DNA of 64,000 nucleotides from HGM04593 sp045589695 (GTDB taxonomy: Bacteria; Bacteroidota; Bacteroidia; Bacteroidales; Bacteroidaceae): the NCBI GenBank assembly GCA_045589695.1, contig JAZNPP010000045.1, positions 1 through 64,000 on the forward strand, given 5' to 3'. The notes beneath the pieces were generated by a model. It was not told where the DNA came from. It saw only the letters and a list, made by a program, of their open reading frames with translations, and ran no database searches. Position 1 is the stretch's first letter, and each line of letters begins with the position of its first letter. A program made the position numbers and the translations under genes. Positions 17,057-26,300 of this stretch are shown here, in pieces.

Positions 17057-18553
17057 ATGAGAAAAACAACATTCACTCTTGTTCTGATTTCTTTTCTGTC
17101 CGCTTTTGCCAATGCGCAAAGTATAGATGAATATTCAGTGGTCCGATACTTTAATTCCTCTTTGTCGAACGGTTTTCACAGTTTCGATGATGGGGATGCG
17201 GTAATTGATACGGATATCGCAAGCATGCGGGAAAATATTTGGGATATCTGGAAAAGCATCGTCAAGGGATACGACGAGGAAAAACTGATAGAACTTGACT
17301 TGCTTGAAAACAGAAAAACAGGCTCATGGCAACTCCCTCCGGAACTTGAGCAGAACGCGACAATGCCTTATTATTTCGGGTGCAACGAATATCCTGCGCT
17401 CACCCGTGACAAGTATCCGCTTTTTCTGTATATGCATGGCTCCGGTGATAAAAACCAAGAGTGGGAAACCGGCATAGGGCTCTGTTTGCGTCGTTTCTAT
17501 TCTCCGGCAATATATTTTGTTCCGCAGATTCCGAACGCCTATGGCGAATATTACCGTTGGGCGATACAGAGCAAGCAGTGGGCTTGGGAAAAACTGCTGC
17601 GTCTTGCATTTGTGAATGATAATGTCGATGCGAACAAAATCTATTTCTTCGGAATATCTGAAGGCGGTTACGGCAGCCAGAGGTTGGCGTCGTTCTATGC
17701 CGACTACCTTGCAGGCGCAGGTCCTATGGCAGGCGGTGAGCCTCTGAAGAACGCGCCTATGGAAAATGTCGCCAATATCGCATTCTCGCTGCGTACCGGC
17801 GAGCTTGACGACGGCTTCGGACGCAACCTTCTGACGCGTGCCGCTCTCAATGCCGCCGACAGTCTCGCGAGCCTGTATCCCGGCCATTTCAACCACTTCA
17901 TAGAGGTTATACCGGGTTATGGTCATAGCATAGATTACCAGCCTACGACGCCGTGGCTGTCACAATACACGCGCGACCCGCATCCCGACTTCTTCATATG
18001 GGAGAATTATGACATGTACGGGCGTTACCGTACATCCTTCTACAACCTTCAGGTTATTGAAGACGCAAGAGAAAACAGCGGCTCAAGAGCATGTTACGAA
18101 TATAAAAGAGTTGGCAATACAATAAACCTTGACGTAAGGACGGTAGAGTATACGACAACTTACACTCAAGGCGGAATACCGATGCTTTTCAGGAAAGAAT
18201 ACTATAATGCCGAGAAGGGTGTCGTGAGAATATATCTCAATGAAGATGAGTTTGACCTGAGCAAGCCTGTGACGTTGTATCTCAACGGCTGGAAAATCTT
18301 TGAAGGCAAGGTGCAGGCCTCGGTGAAGAGCATGATAGAGAGCTGTGCATTGTTCTATGACCCTGAGCGTCTTTTCCCTGCTGCGTTGGACGTGGACATT
18401 GCGAATTATTCGGCATCTACGGCTGTCAATGATGTGGCAGGCGATGAAACTGCTGCCGGGCAGCCTGTCTATGACATTTCAGGGAAAAAAGTGAATAAAC
18501 CCGAGAAAGATGGTATATATATTATAAATGACAGGAAGGTGCTGATTAAATGA
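17057..18553 (+). CDS. Secreted alpha/beta-hydrolase (putative esterase) with a C-terminal secretion-tail-like segment
   Basis: A 498-residue exported hydrolase. A signal peptide (cleavage near AFANAQ) is followed by an alpha/beta-hydrolase core. FLYMHGSGDKNQEW is the oxyanion region, GISEGGYGS (about residue 200) holds the serine nucleophile, and PGYGHSID (about 290) holds the histidine. This resembles esterases or depolymerases of the PHB/feruloyl type, substrate unknown. The last 30 residues (from VYDISGKKVN to VLIK) match in pattern the end of the LRR protein at 23312-26479 and look like a cell-surface targeting or anchoring tail. It follows the LysR gene by 7 bp, so the regulator may control it. 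Confidence 0.72.
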   Translation: MRKTTFTLVLISFLSAFANAQSIDEYSVVRYFNSSLSNGFHSFDDGDAVIDTDIASMRENIWDIWKSIVKGYDEEKLIELDLLENRKTGSWQLPPELEQNATMPYYFGCNEYPALTRDKYPLFLYMHGSGDKNQEWETGIGLCLRRFYSPAIYFVPQIPNAYGEYYRWAIQSKQWAWEKLLRLAFVNDNVDANKIYFFGISEGGYGSQRLASFYADYLAGAGPMAGGEPLKNAPMENVANIAFSLRTGELDDGFGRNLLTRAALNAADSLASLYPGHFNHFIEVIPGYGHSIDYQPTTPWLSQYTRDPHPDFFIWENYDMYGRYRTSFYNLQVIEDARENSGSRACYEYKRVGNTINLDVRTVEYTTTYTQGGIPMLFRKEYYNAEKGVVRIYLNEDEFDLSKPVTLYLNGWKIFEGKVQASVKSMIESCALFYDPERLFPAALDVDIANYSASTAVNDVAGDETAAGQPVYDISGKKVNKPEKDGIYIINDRKVLIK

Positions 18554-18565
18554 TAAACGTTTAAC

Positions 18566-18780
18566 TGCCGTCGAAGCTTCGCTTTGATAGTTTGCGGCAT
18601 TCGCTACCGCAACCCATTCGGCATCACTTTCAGCGATGCTACGATTGACAAGATGCTGCTCATGCCGTCGAAGCTTCGCTTTGATAGTTTGCGGCATTCG
18701 CTACCGCAACCCATTCGGCATCACTTTCAGCGATGCTACGATTGACAAGATGCTGCTCATGCCGTCGAAGCTTCGCTTTT
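18566..18780. repeat. 97-bp tandem repeat, 2.2 copies
   Basis: Units start at 18566, 18663 and 18760, so the period is exactly 97 bp, and the two full copies appear identical. Each holds the 10-bp palindrome CGAAGCTTCG and a GCGG/CCGC hairpin (GCGGCATTCGCTACCGC). A related tandem array lies at 55221-55417. It fills the gap between convergent genes and shows no coding potential that I believe. Confidence 0.9.
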
Positions 18781-18784
18781 TACG

Positions 18785-19423
18785 TTACCTCACATACATA
18801 TTGTACTCTTTTTCAAAGCCTATTGTACTCTTTTCGCTATGTCCGGGGTAGATAACAGTGTCGTCGGGCAAGGTAAAGAGTTTCTCTTTAATTGATTTTA
18901 TCAGTTCGTTGTGGTTGCTGTCGGGGAAGTCGGTGCGGCCGATGCTTTGGCAGAATAACGCATCGCCCGTAAATACAGCTTTCTCTTTCTCGATGTAGAA
19001 AGCGAGGCTGCCGGGAGAATGTCCTGGGACTGCGAGCGCTTTTATCGTCTCGTTGCCGAACTTCACCTCGTCGCCGTCTCTTAGAATGCGGCCGAGCGGC
19101 GGAACGCTTTCGCTGTATCGTATTCCGAACCGCGCGACACGCTCGGCTATCGTTTCAGCCCAACTCCAGTCCTTGTCGCTCGCCTCGGCTCTCAAGCCAA
19201 AAGTCTGCTCGACATAGGCATTGCCGAATATGTGGTCGAAATGCAGATGCGTGTTAAGGTAGTGCTTTAAGGTCAAGCCCTCGCTCTGCACGAAACGTCT
19301 TATACGTTCACGCTCTTCGGCAGCCCACGCTCCGCAGTCGATAAGCACGGCTTCATTGGTTTCATCCCACAAGAGATAGCAATTGACCTCAATGGGGTTC
19401 ACGACAAAAATCTTTATGTTCAT
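18785..19423 (-). CDS. MBL-fold metallo-hydrolase, glyoxalase II-like
   Basis: A 212-residue cytoplasmic metallo-beta-lactamase-fold hydrolase. The zinc motif HLHFDH is at residues 59-64, followed by PGHSPGSL (third His), FTGDALF (bridging Asp) and YPGHSEKS (last His). These are the elements of a binuclear hydroxyacylglutathione-hydrolase-like site. It is shorter than classical GloB because it lacks the C-terminal helical domain, so it belongs with the short YcbL/GloC-type enzymes. It lies 12 bp downstream of rsmG on the same strand. The natural thioester substrate is unknown. Confidence 0.88.
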   Translation of the reverse strand: MNIKIFVVNPIEVNCYLLWDETNEAVLIDCGAWAAEERERIRRFVQSEGLTLKHYLNTHLHFDHIFGNAYVEQTFGLRAEASDKDWSWAETIAERVARFGIRYSESVPPLGRILRDGDEVKFGNETIKALAVPGHSPGSLAFYIEKEKAVFTGDALFCQSIGRTDFPDSNHNELIKSIKEKLFTLPDDTVIYPGHSEKSTIGFEKEYNMYVR

Positions 19424-19435
19424 CGCAGTCGGCTT

Positions 19436-20056
19436 TTATATCTGTACGTATACGACTTTCTTCTCCTTGAAGAACTCTTCGTCGAACCATGTCTTTATGT
19501 CCACAATTTCGCAGCACTTCCTGAACGGACGTGTCTCGGCTGTCACGTCACCGCCTTTAAGGCATATAATGCCGTTAGGAAGCGCATTTTCCTGTTCTTT
19601 GGATATGTTCTTACGGCATATCTTTGCAAGCTCGGGCAGCGGCATTACGGCACGGCTGACAACGAAACTGTATTTCTCCTTTATCTCCTCTGCACGGCTA
19701 TGGCTTGTCCTTACGTTTGCAAGCCCGATGCTGTTTGCAATCTCTGCGGCTACGCGCACCTTTTTGCCTATGCTGTCCACAAGATGGAACTTGACTTCGG
19801 GGAACATTATGGCAAGCGGAATTCCTGGGAAACCTCCTCCGCATCCCATGTCCATTATCGTAGTGCCTGGTTTGAATGTTATATATTTTGCTATAGCGAG
19901 CGAGTGCAGCACATGGTGCAGGTACAGATTCTCTATATCTTTGCGTGATATGACGTTTATCTTGCTGTTCCAGTCGTAATATAGACCGTAAAGAGCCTCG
20001 AACTGAGCGGTTTGCTTCTCGCTAAGGTTCGGGAAATATTTCTTTATGACATCCAT
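19436..20056 (-). CDS. rsmG: 16S rRNA (guanine527-N7)-methyltransferase
   Basis: A 206-residue SAM-dependent methyltransferase that modifies G527 of 16S rRNA. The SAM motif I is MDMGCGGGFPGIPLA (GCGGGFPG at 71-78). Further marks are LVDSIGKKVRV (acidic loop after strand 2) and FVVSRAVMPLPEL, all typical of RsmG/GidB. Its ATG shares one base with the stop codon of the upstream lipoprotein gene (TAATG), which implies translational coupling. The gene order lipoprotein-rsmG-MBL hydrolase suggests one operon. Confidence 0.95.
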   Translation of the reverse strand: MDVIKKYFPNLSEKQTAQFEALYGLYYDWNSKINVISRKDIENLYLHHVLHSLAIAKYITFKPGTTIMDMGCGGGFPGIPLAIMFPEVKFHLVDSIGKKVRVAAEIANSIGLANVRTSHSRAEEIKEKYSFVVSRAVMPLPELAKICRKNISKEQENALPNGIICLKGGDVTAETRPFRKCCEIVDIKTWFDEEFFKEKKVVYVQI

Positions 20057-20871
20057 TATTTAATCAGTTTTTTTATTTCGTCGTAACTTACGTTAATCAT
20101 TATTTCGCCTGCCGAGTAGGGGGCAAGGTCATATTTGTTGTAAATGAATACTATCTGTTCCTTTTCAAGTATGAAATTGTTCGACACGAACATATCGGCA
20201 TCGCCGTACATGTAGCCTTTAGCCTTTACGGCGTCAATATCCTCAAGGTTGAGCTGTTTTGCGAGATTTTTCTCAAGAATGGATATAAGAGGCTCCTCGT
20301 AGCCCTCTTTCAGAATATCTTCCAGGACAATCTCTTCGCCGTTCGCAGGGTTGAAGTTCAGTGCAGTGCAGTTGCTCATAGGATGCGCTCCGCCGGTGTA
20401 CTCTTCCCATTGTATAATGTAGTTGATATACCCCTTATATCCTGTCGAGGCTTCGCTGCTTATCAGGTAGTAGTTGTTGTACCATACTTCGGGAACTCCG
20501 TTCTTCCTTGTGTCGATGTAGTCGGGGAGCAGTTCATGGTATTCCTCTTTTATTCTTTCGGCGTATTCGCTGCATGCTTCGGCAAGAGACATTACATTAT
20601 TCTCGGTAACAGGGCGCTCGAAGAGCGTCCACGCCAATGTTCGTTTTATATTGTCGTCGGCCTCCTTGTCTCCGGTCTCTACCAATGTCAAGGATATGTC
20701 GATGCTGAGTTGCGGCGACTCTTCGGACTGCTCTGTCAGCCTGTACGATTCGTGCAGTTCGAACGGTGTTGTCGTTATTGAAGAAATGCATTCCTCCTTG
20801 CTCTTTGTCCCGCAACACGAAAAAAAAGCTATAAACAGAGAATAAACTATAAATTCAGCGCACTTTTTCAT
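20056..20871 (-). CDS. DUF3298/DUF4163-type lipoprotein
   Basis: A 271-residue lipoprotein. The chosen ATG at 20871 gives a signal peptide ending in FFSCCG, with the lipobox Cys near residue 19; a longer reading frame adds 32 residues that do not look like a signal. The body fits the RsiV-like pair of domains. An N-terminal DUF4163-like beta segment is followed by a C-terminal DUF3298 segment with LEDILKEGYEEPLISILEKN and ends in YSAGEIMINVSYDEIKKLI. In RsiV this fold binds lysozyme; whether that holds here is unknown. It is translationally coupled to rsmG. Confidence 0.75.
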   Translation of the reverse strand: MKKCAEFIVYSLFIAFFSCCGTKSKEECISSITTTPFELHESYRLTEQSEESPQLSIDISLTLVETGDKEADDNIKRTLAWTLFERPVTENNVMSLAEACSEYAERIKEEYHELLPDYIDTRKNGVPEVWYNNYYLISSEASTGYKGYINYIIQWEEYTGGAHPMSNCTALNFNPANGEEIVLEDILKEGYEEPLISILEKNLAKQLNLEDIDAVKAKGYMYGDADMFVSNNFILEKEQIVFIYNKYDLAPYSAGEIMINVSYDEIKKLIK

Positions 20872-21132
20872 AATGGGAATGTTTAGTGTTAAACCGGACC
20901 TTTCAAAGGATGAACAAGCGAATGGAGCCGTGGCTGCAAAGCTGCTTGCCTTTGCGTAAAGGCACAATAAAGGTAGTGCATTTACATCTAAACGCCAAAA
21001 TTGGAAAGTTTATTTTTGCACGCAAGGCGAAAATAAGGCCTGAATGGTGTTTTAATATCAGTACAGCTTGGCTCATGCCGGCTTGAAGCCGTTGAAAGGT
21101 GTCCGGAATTTATTAACTTAAATCAGTGTGTT
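20872..21132. other. Intergenic region between divergent units
   Basis: A 261-bp gap between the minus-strand lipoprotein and the plus-strand YtxH gene. It contains a small hairpin (TGCCTTT-gcgt-AAAGGCA near 20947-20964) but no clear -7 box on either strand. I see no gene in it. Confidence 0.4.
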
Positions 21133-21342
21133 ATGAAAGTGTGTAATGTTATCGCCTTTGCCGGAGGCATGTTGGCCGGGAGTGTGCTGGCGTTGCTTTT
21201 CGCTCCCAAAAAAGGAGCGGAACTGCGTAATGACATCAAAGGAAAGCTCGATGATGTGAAGAGACAGGTCGATGAGACCGTTGCCAGGTACGGCGGCGGA
21301 TGCAACTGCAAGGAGGGTGTTCAAGTAACTGTCGAGGAGTAG
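21133..21342 (+). CDS. YtxH domain-containing small membrane protein
   Basis: A 69-residue protein with an N-terminal glycine-rich membrane segment (IAFAGGMLAGSVLALLFAP) followed by KKGAELRNDIKGKLDDV, the hallmark of YtxH/gas-vesicle-like small proteins, often linked to envelope stress. A charged tail with two cysteines (GGGCNCKEG) follows. It heads a three-gene unit: the next gene begins 4 bp after its stop. The role is inferred from the family only. Confidence 0.85.
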   Translation: MKVCNVIAFAGGMLAGSVLALLFAPKKGAELRNDIKGKLDDVKRQVDETVARYGGGCNCKEGVQVTVEE

Positions 21343-21346
21343 CTGA

Positions 21347-21700
21347 ATGGGGTTAAGAGATAATTTCAAGGCTCTTCACGACGATGCGCGCGTCTATGCG
21401 TCAAGGAGCATCGACTGTTACAAACTGACATTGGTCAAGCGCCTGTCCCGACTTTTCGGAGAGGTCGCCTGCGGGTTTGTAATGTTCATGCTCCTTTTCT
21501 GCGCATTCATCTTCGGGCTTGTGGCAATGGTGGCTCTGTTCGCTCCGCTGACAGGCTTGCCGGCTGCTCTCTTGTCGGCATTGGCGTTGCTTGCCGCAGC
21601 TGCAGCCGCTGTATACTGTTTTAAAGTCAGGCTTTTTGTCGATGCCGCCGTGAAACGTCTCTGTCAAATACTTTATGAGAAGGATACCGACGATGAATGA
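21347..21700 (+). CDS. Phage-holin-like (Phage_holin_3_6 type) membrane protein
   Basis: A 117-residue protein with two adjacent long hydrophobic helices (about residues 45-68 and 72-95) between a basic amphipathic N-terminus and a short acidic tail (EKDTDDE). This resembles the Phage_holin_3_6 family, a chromosomal family that usually sits beside YtxH genes and is not thought to be part of a lysis cassette. Context matches: YtxH gene upstream, small gene downstream. It is unrelated to the phage block at 26.5 kb. Confidence 0.75.
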   Translation: MGLRDNFKALHDDARVYASRSIDCYKLTLVKRLSRLFGEVACGFVMFMLLFCAFIFGLVAMVALFAPLTGLPAALLSALALLAAAAAAVYCFKVRLFVDAAVKRLCQILYEKDTDDE

Positions 21701-21899
21701 CTTTAGTAACATATCCTCGTACAAAGAGTTGTGCGAGACGATAAAAAACAATAAAAAGGCTGTAGAGTGTGCCGAAAAGGCCTTCCTCTCGCATGGAACG
21801 GCTCTGCTTGAGTCGCTGTCGCCAATAGAATTGAGCCGCAGGTTCAAACGGTGGTTTGCTCCTCTGTCGGCATTATACAGTCTCTTTACAAGGCTATAA
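21693..21899 (+). CDS. Small hypothetical protein of the YtxH operon
   Basis: A 68-residue basic, helical protein. I chose the ATG at 21693, which overlaps the stop of the upstream gene by 8 bp (ATGAATGA). Residues 35-68 are hydrophobic/basic (ELSRRFKRWFAPLSALYSLF), suggesting membrane association. It is the third member of the YtxH/holin-like unit. Function not recognised. Confidence 0.65.
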   Translation: MNDFSNISSYKELCETIKNNKKAVECAEKAFLSHGTALLESLSPIELSRRFKRWFAPLSALYSLFTRL

Positions 21900-21987
21900 G
21901 GCATCATGTACCGGCTCAAAAGGGAAATGTGGCAGTCTGTCGCCGTAAAAAAATATAAAATCTGCACACCCTTTCATTTCTTTGTTG

Positions 21988-21995
21988 TATCTTCG
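21988..21995 (+). promoter_or_regulatory. -7 box for trpS
   Basis: TATCTTCG followed by C is a one-mismatch -7 box, 28 bp upstream of the trpS start codon. Confidence 0.5.
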
Positions 21996-22022
21996 CAAAA
22001 ATTAAGAACAGCATAAAACAGT

Positions 22023-23114
22023 ATGAGCAAAATAATTCTTACAGGCGACCGCCCTACGGGCCGTCTTCATTTAGGACACTATGTAGGCTCTTTGCGCCGT
22101 CGTGTCGAGCTTCAGAACTCGGGCCTTTACGATAAGATTTTCATAATGATTGCCGACGCTCAGGCGCTGACGGACAATGCCGATAACCCCGAAAAGGTGC
22201 GTCAGAATATCATCGAGGTCGCTCTCGACTATCTGTCGGTAGGCCTTGACCCGTCAAAGTGTACTATCTTCATCCAGTCTCAGGTCGCTGAACTGTGCGA
22301 ATTGTCATTCTATTATATGAACCTTGTAACCGTGTCACGTCTGCAGCGTAATCCGACGGTAAAGACAGAAATTCAGATGCGCAATTTCGAGACGAGCATT
22401 CCGGTAGGTTTCTTCACATACCCCATCAGCCAGGCTTCGGACATTACGGCTTTCCGTGCTACGACTGTTCCTGCCGGCGAAGACCAGCAGCCGATGATAG
22501 AGCAGGCACGTGAGATAGCGCGCCGCTTCAACGGCATATATGGCGAAACGCTCGTGGAGCCTGAAATACTGCTTCCCGACAACGCTGCCTGCCTGCGTCT
22601 TCCGGGTACCGACGGTAAGGCGAAGATGAGCAAGTCGCTCGGCAACTGCATATATCTCTCAGACACGGCAGAGGAATTGAAACAGCATGTAATGGGCATG
22701 TATACCGACCCTGAACACCTGCGTGTCCAGGACCCCGGCAAGGTTGAGGGAAATACCGTGTTTACATATCTCGACGCATTCTGCCGTCCCGAGCATTTCG
22801 AGAGATACCTTCCCGAATATCCGAACCTCGACGAACTCAAGGCTCATTATCGTCGCGGAGGGTTGGGCGACGTCAAGGTAAAGCGTTTCCTTATAGCTGT
22901 TCTCGAAGAGGAACTTGCTCCTATCCGTGCCCGCCGCAAAGAGTGGGAGGCTAAAATCCCCGAGGTGTACGCCATGTTGAAGAGAGGGTGCGAAGAGGCG
23001 CGTTCCGTTGCAGCCGATACGCTTAACGACGTACGCCGTGCAATGAAAATCAACTACTTCGAAGATGAAGAACTTATAGCTGAACAGGCACGCAAATTCG
23101 CCGAGCGGCTATAA
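22023..23114 (+). CDS. trpS: Tryptophan--tRNA ligase
   Basis: A 363-residue class I aminoacyl-tRNA synthetase that charges tRNA-Trp. The HIGH-equivalent HLGH is at residues 16-19 within GDRPTGRLHLGHYVGSL, and KMSKS is at 201-205. Family markers such as MIADAQALTDN and the ATTVPAGEDQQPMIEQAREI stretch place it among TrpRS. Length is near the usual 330-350. It has its own -7 box and is followed by a structured element with a terminator. Confidence 0.97.
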   Translation: MSKIILTGDRPTGRLHLGHYVGSLRRRVELQNSGLYDKIFIMIADAQALTDNADNPEKVRQNIIEVALDYLSVGLDPSKCTIFIQSQVAELCELSFYYMNLVTVSRLQRNPTVKTEIQMRNFETSIPVGFFTYPISQASDITAFRATTVPAGEDQQPMIEQAREIARRFNGIYGETLVEPEILLPDNAACLRLPGTDGKAKMSKSLGNCIYLSDTAEELKQHVMGMYTDPEHLRVQDPGKVEGNTVFTYLDAFCRPEHFERYLPEYPNLDELKAHYRRGGLGDVKVKRFLIAVLEEELAPIRARRKEWEAKIPEVYAMLKRGCEEARSVAADTLNDVRRAMKINYFEDEELIAEQARKFAERL

Positions 23115-23155
23115 TTTAATATATACAAGAAAAGGATATGGCTCAAGAGTAAAAC

Positions 23156-23302
23156 TCTGTATCACGCTTGCCTTGAGAATCCTCATTTACGTTCAGTGAA
23201 CTCAGACTCTAAGCGTTTCGCAGGCCTTGAATTTATCTTTTCATTCATTCCCGACAAACAAGAGGACAACCCGAAAGTAAAAGCGGGCTGTCCTCTTTTT
23301 TG
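23156..23302 (+). repeat. Dispersed structured element ending in a terminator, copy 2
   Basis: Counterpart of the element at 50-187: the same ordered blocks (TCTGTATCACGCTTGCCTT, AATCCTCATTTACG, TCAGTGAAC, GCAGGCCTTGAA, then CCCGAC). In the variable stem (CTT-g-AGA against TCTAAG) bases differ from copy 1 yet still largely pair, as expected for a selected RNA fold. The terminal hairpin is AGAGGACA(a)CCCG (23261-23273) with CGGG(c)TGTCCTCT (23284-23296), followed by T6. It begins about 40 bp after the trpS stop and can terminate both trpS and the convergent LRR gene. Confidence 0.6.
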
Positions 23303-23311
23303 TATGACTGG

Positions 23312-26300
23312 TTATCGTATTATTACAGTTTTTCCGTTCTTGATGTATATTCCTTTTGAGGGGCTGTTTACTGCACGGCCGGAAAGGTCATAATATATAT
23401 CGTTCCCGTCATCGGTACTTTCGGTCTTAATCTCTTCAATGTCTGTGAAGTTCATCTCTACAATATAAAAGCCTTTCCACGGCGTCGCTCTCTCGTATGC
23501 GAATTTACGCCCTTCGGGTACGAACAGCATCACATTGACGTACGCGTCGTTACTGAACACGTTGGAGCTTGCCGTAATGGCTTTCTTTGAGCTTACCTTT
23601 ATCTCCATGAGGTTGTTGCACTCGCTGAACGCATAGTCGCCTATCTTTTTTATCGTATTGCTGATGTAAAGGTTTTCCAAGTTATCGCAGCCGTAGAATG
23701 CGTACTCTCCGATATTCTTTATTCCGTCTGCTACTGTAACGTCGGTCAATGGAAGACAATTGCAGAATGTGAAGCCTTTTATCGTTTCTACATCTCCGGG
23801 AATAAAGAGTTCCGTAACCAACTCGCTATTTATATACAGCTCTTTGGCTTGTGACAGCGGGTTTGCATTCTCATTGGTGAATTCTATTCCGCACCATGAA
23901 GCAATGTCTGTTATATGCACCTCGCATAGTGCCGAGCAACCTTCAAAAGCGTCCTTCCCGAAACTCTTTATGCTGCCAGGAACAGCAATGCTTTCTATCG
24001 TTATGCAATTCTTGAATGACTCCTCTCCGATTTTGAACTCTTCGCCTTTATAATCTTCAGGTATCCCGACATGCTTTTCTTTACCTACATATTTGACGAG
24101 GGTATGAACGCTGTCAATTGTCGAGAATACGAAATCGTTAATCAACGCTCCGTTAGGAGCAGGAACGTTTATTACCTTTTCGGCATGTAAGGCAATGCCG
24201 CCATACTCGTCAGAGCCTTTTACAAATTCAAGATGCGAGAAGTTGGTTACACTCCTGAGGTTGATGCAATTGTAGAATGCGTTCTCGTCGATATTTGTCA
24301 TGCTGTAGGGTATCTCAATGGCTTCGAGCCCCTTGCAGTTTTTGAATGCGTTGCCGCCTATGCCAATTACATTGCGGGGAACAAAACTGCGCTTGCATCC
24401 AATAAGAAGTAAGTTCGTCGCGCTCTCTATCACAGCATTGCAGTTTTCTCTACTGTCGTACAGCTTATTCCCTTTTCCTACTGATATGCCCGATATTTCA
24501 AGGCTGTCGTCAAATATGTCCGCACCTAACATGTATTCTTTGCCGTTGCAGCTTGCGGGCAAGGTTATCTCCGTACTTTCTCCGACATACTTGACAAGGG
24601 TATGAACGCCGTCGGTGGCCGAGAATACGAAATCGTCTATCAATGCTCCGTTAGGAGCAGGAACGTTTATTACCTTTTCGGCATGCAGTGCTATGCCGCC
24701 ATACTCGTTAGAGCCTGCTTCAAAATCCAATGGCGAGAAATTTATTACCTTCTTAATGTTGCCGCACCCGTTAAAAGCGTTTTTCTCGATTCCGGAGATA
24801 TTGTATGTTATTGTAATGCTTTCCAATGCCTCATGTTCTTGAAATGCATATTCGCCAATTGAATATGAGCCTTGCTTGTAGCTTTCGGGCAATTTGACAT
24901 CTTTTGCGTCTCCGACATATTTTACCAGTTTATGCTTGCTCTCCTCGGTAGAGAAAACGAAATCTTCTATAATCTCTCCGTTGGGTGCCGGAACATTTAT
25001 TACTCTGTCGGCATGTAAAGCAATGCCGCCATGCTCCGCAGTGCCTGCGCTGAATGTCAGTTCGGAGAAGTTGTTTATCGTTTTAAGATTCTCGCATTTG
25101 CCGAAGGAATTTTCGCCAATATACGTTACACTGTTGGCAATATCAATGCATGTAAGAGAATAGTTCCCGTAGAAAGCATTGTTCGCTATAGACACAGTAC
25201 CTTCTTTAACATGCAGCTTGAAGTTCTGCGGCATGGAGCCTTTGTATTTATACAACACATTGTCGATATATACAATTCCGTCGGGCTGGCTTTTATACCA
25301 ATTGCTGTCGTCAAAGGCTTCTTTGCCAATATTGTATCGTTCGTTGTTGTAGCTGCCGGGCAATGTGAACTCTACTGCGTTCCCGATGTATTTTACCATG
25401 GTATGGACACCTCTTGCCGTTGAGAATACATAATCGCCGATAATTGCTCCATTCGGAGCATTGACCACGTCGTCGGCATAATATGCGACAAAGCCGTTGT
25501 CAGCCATTCCTTTGGTGAATGTCAATGTCGAAAGGTTGTATATTGTCTTCAGAGCCTTACAATTATAAAAAGCGTTCTTGCCGATACTCTTTACATTATT
25601 AGGGATTATTATTTCTCTGAGCTGTACGCAATTGTAGAATGCGGCGTCCTCAATTGTCTCAATGCTTGCGGGCAAGGTTATGTACGCAAGTTTGTGGCAC
25701 CCTTCGAACGCTCCGTTGCCTATTTCCTTGACGCTGTTAGGCACAATTATTTCCGAAAGGGCTGTACACATGCCGAATGCCGAGTGCCCGATAGCCGTAA
25801 CGCTTTCGGGTATTATAACTTTCGATACTCTTGTATTTGCATGGAACGCCGATGCGCCAATCATGTAACTCTCACCGTTATAGTCTTGCGGCAATGTTAT
25901 TTCCGCAGCGTCTCCCTTGTATGCCGCTAACGTATGAATTCCGTCAGATGTCGTGAATATAAAATCGCCTACAGCTGTGCCGTTAGCCGCATTTACCACC
26001 TTGTCGGCGTAATACGCTATGTAACCATGTGATGTGGACATTCTCGCAAACGTGAGCTGTGAGAAATTATATACTTTTTTAAGCGAATTGCACCCTTCGA
26101 ACGCCTTCTCTCCTATCTCCGTGATGCTTGCAGGAACGGTAATGCCGCTAATGGCCGAGCATCCGTGAAAAGCATAACTTTTAATCTCTTTTACGGTGTT
26201 GGGGATAATAACTTCTTTCAGTCCGTCGCAGTCGGCAAAAGCGTTTTCACCGATGGCTGTGACGCTGTACGTGATATCATTGTATGTGACAAGTGGGGGT

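Noticed and set aside
18566..18780. CRISPR-like array
   Set aside because: The units are 97 bp and directly adjacent with no variable spacers, so this is a tandem repeat, not CRISPR.
21347..21700. Part of a prophage lysis cassette
   Set aside because: The holin-like protein belongs to a chromosomal family next to YtxH and has no phage genes around it.
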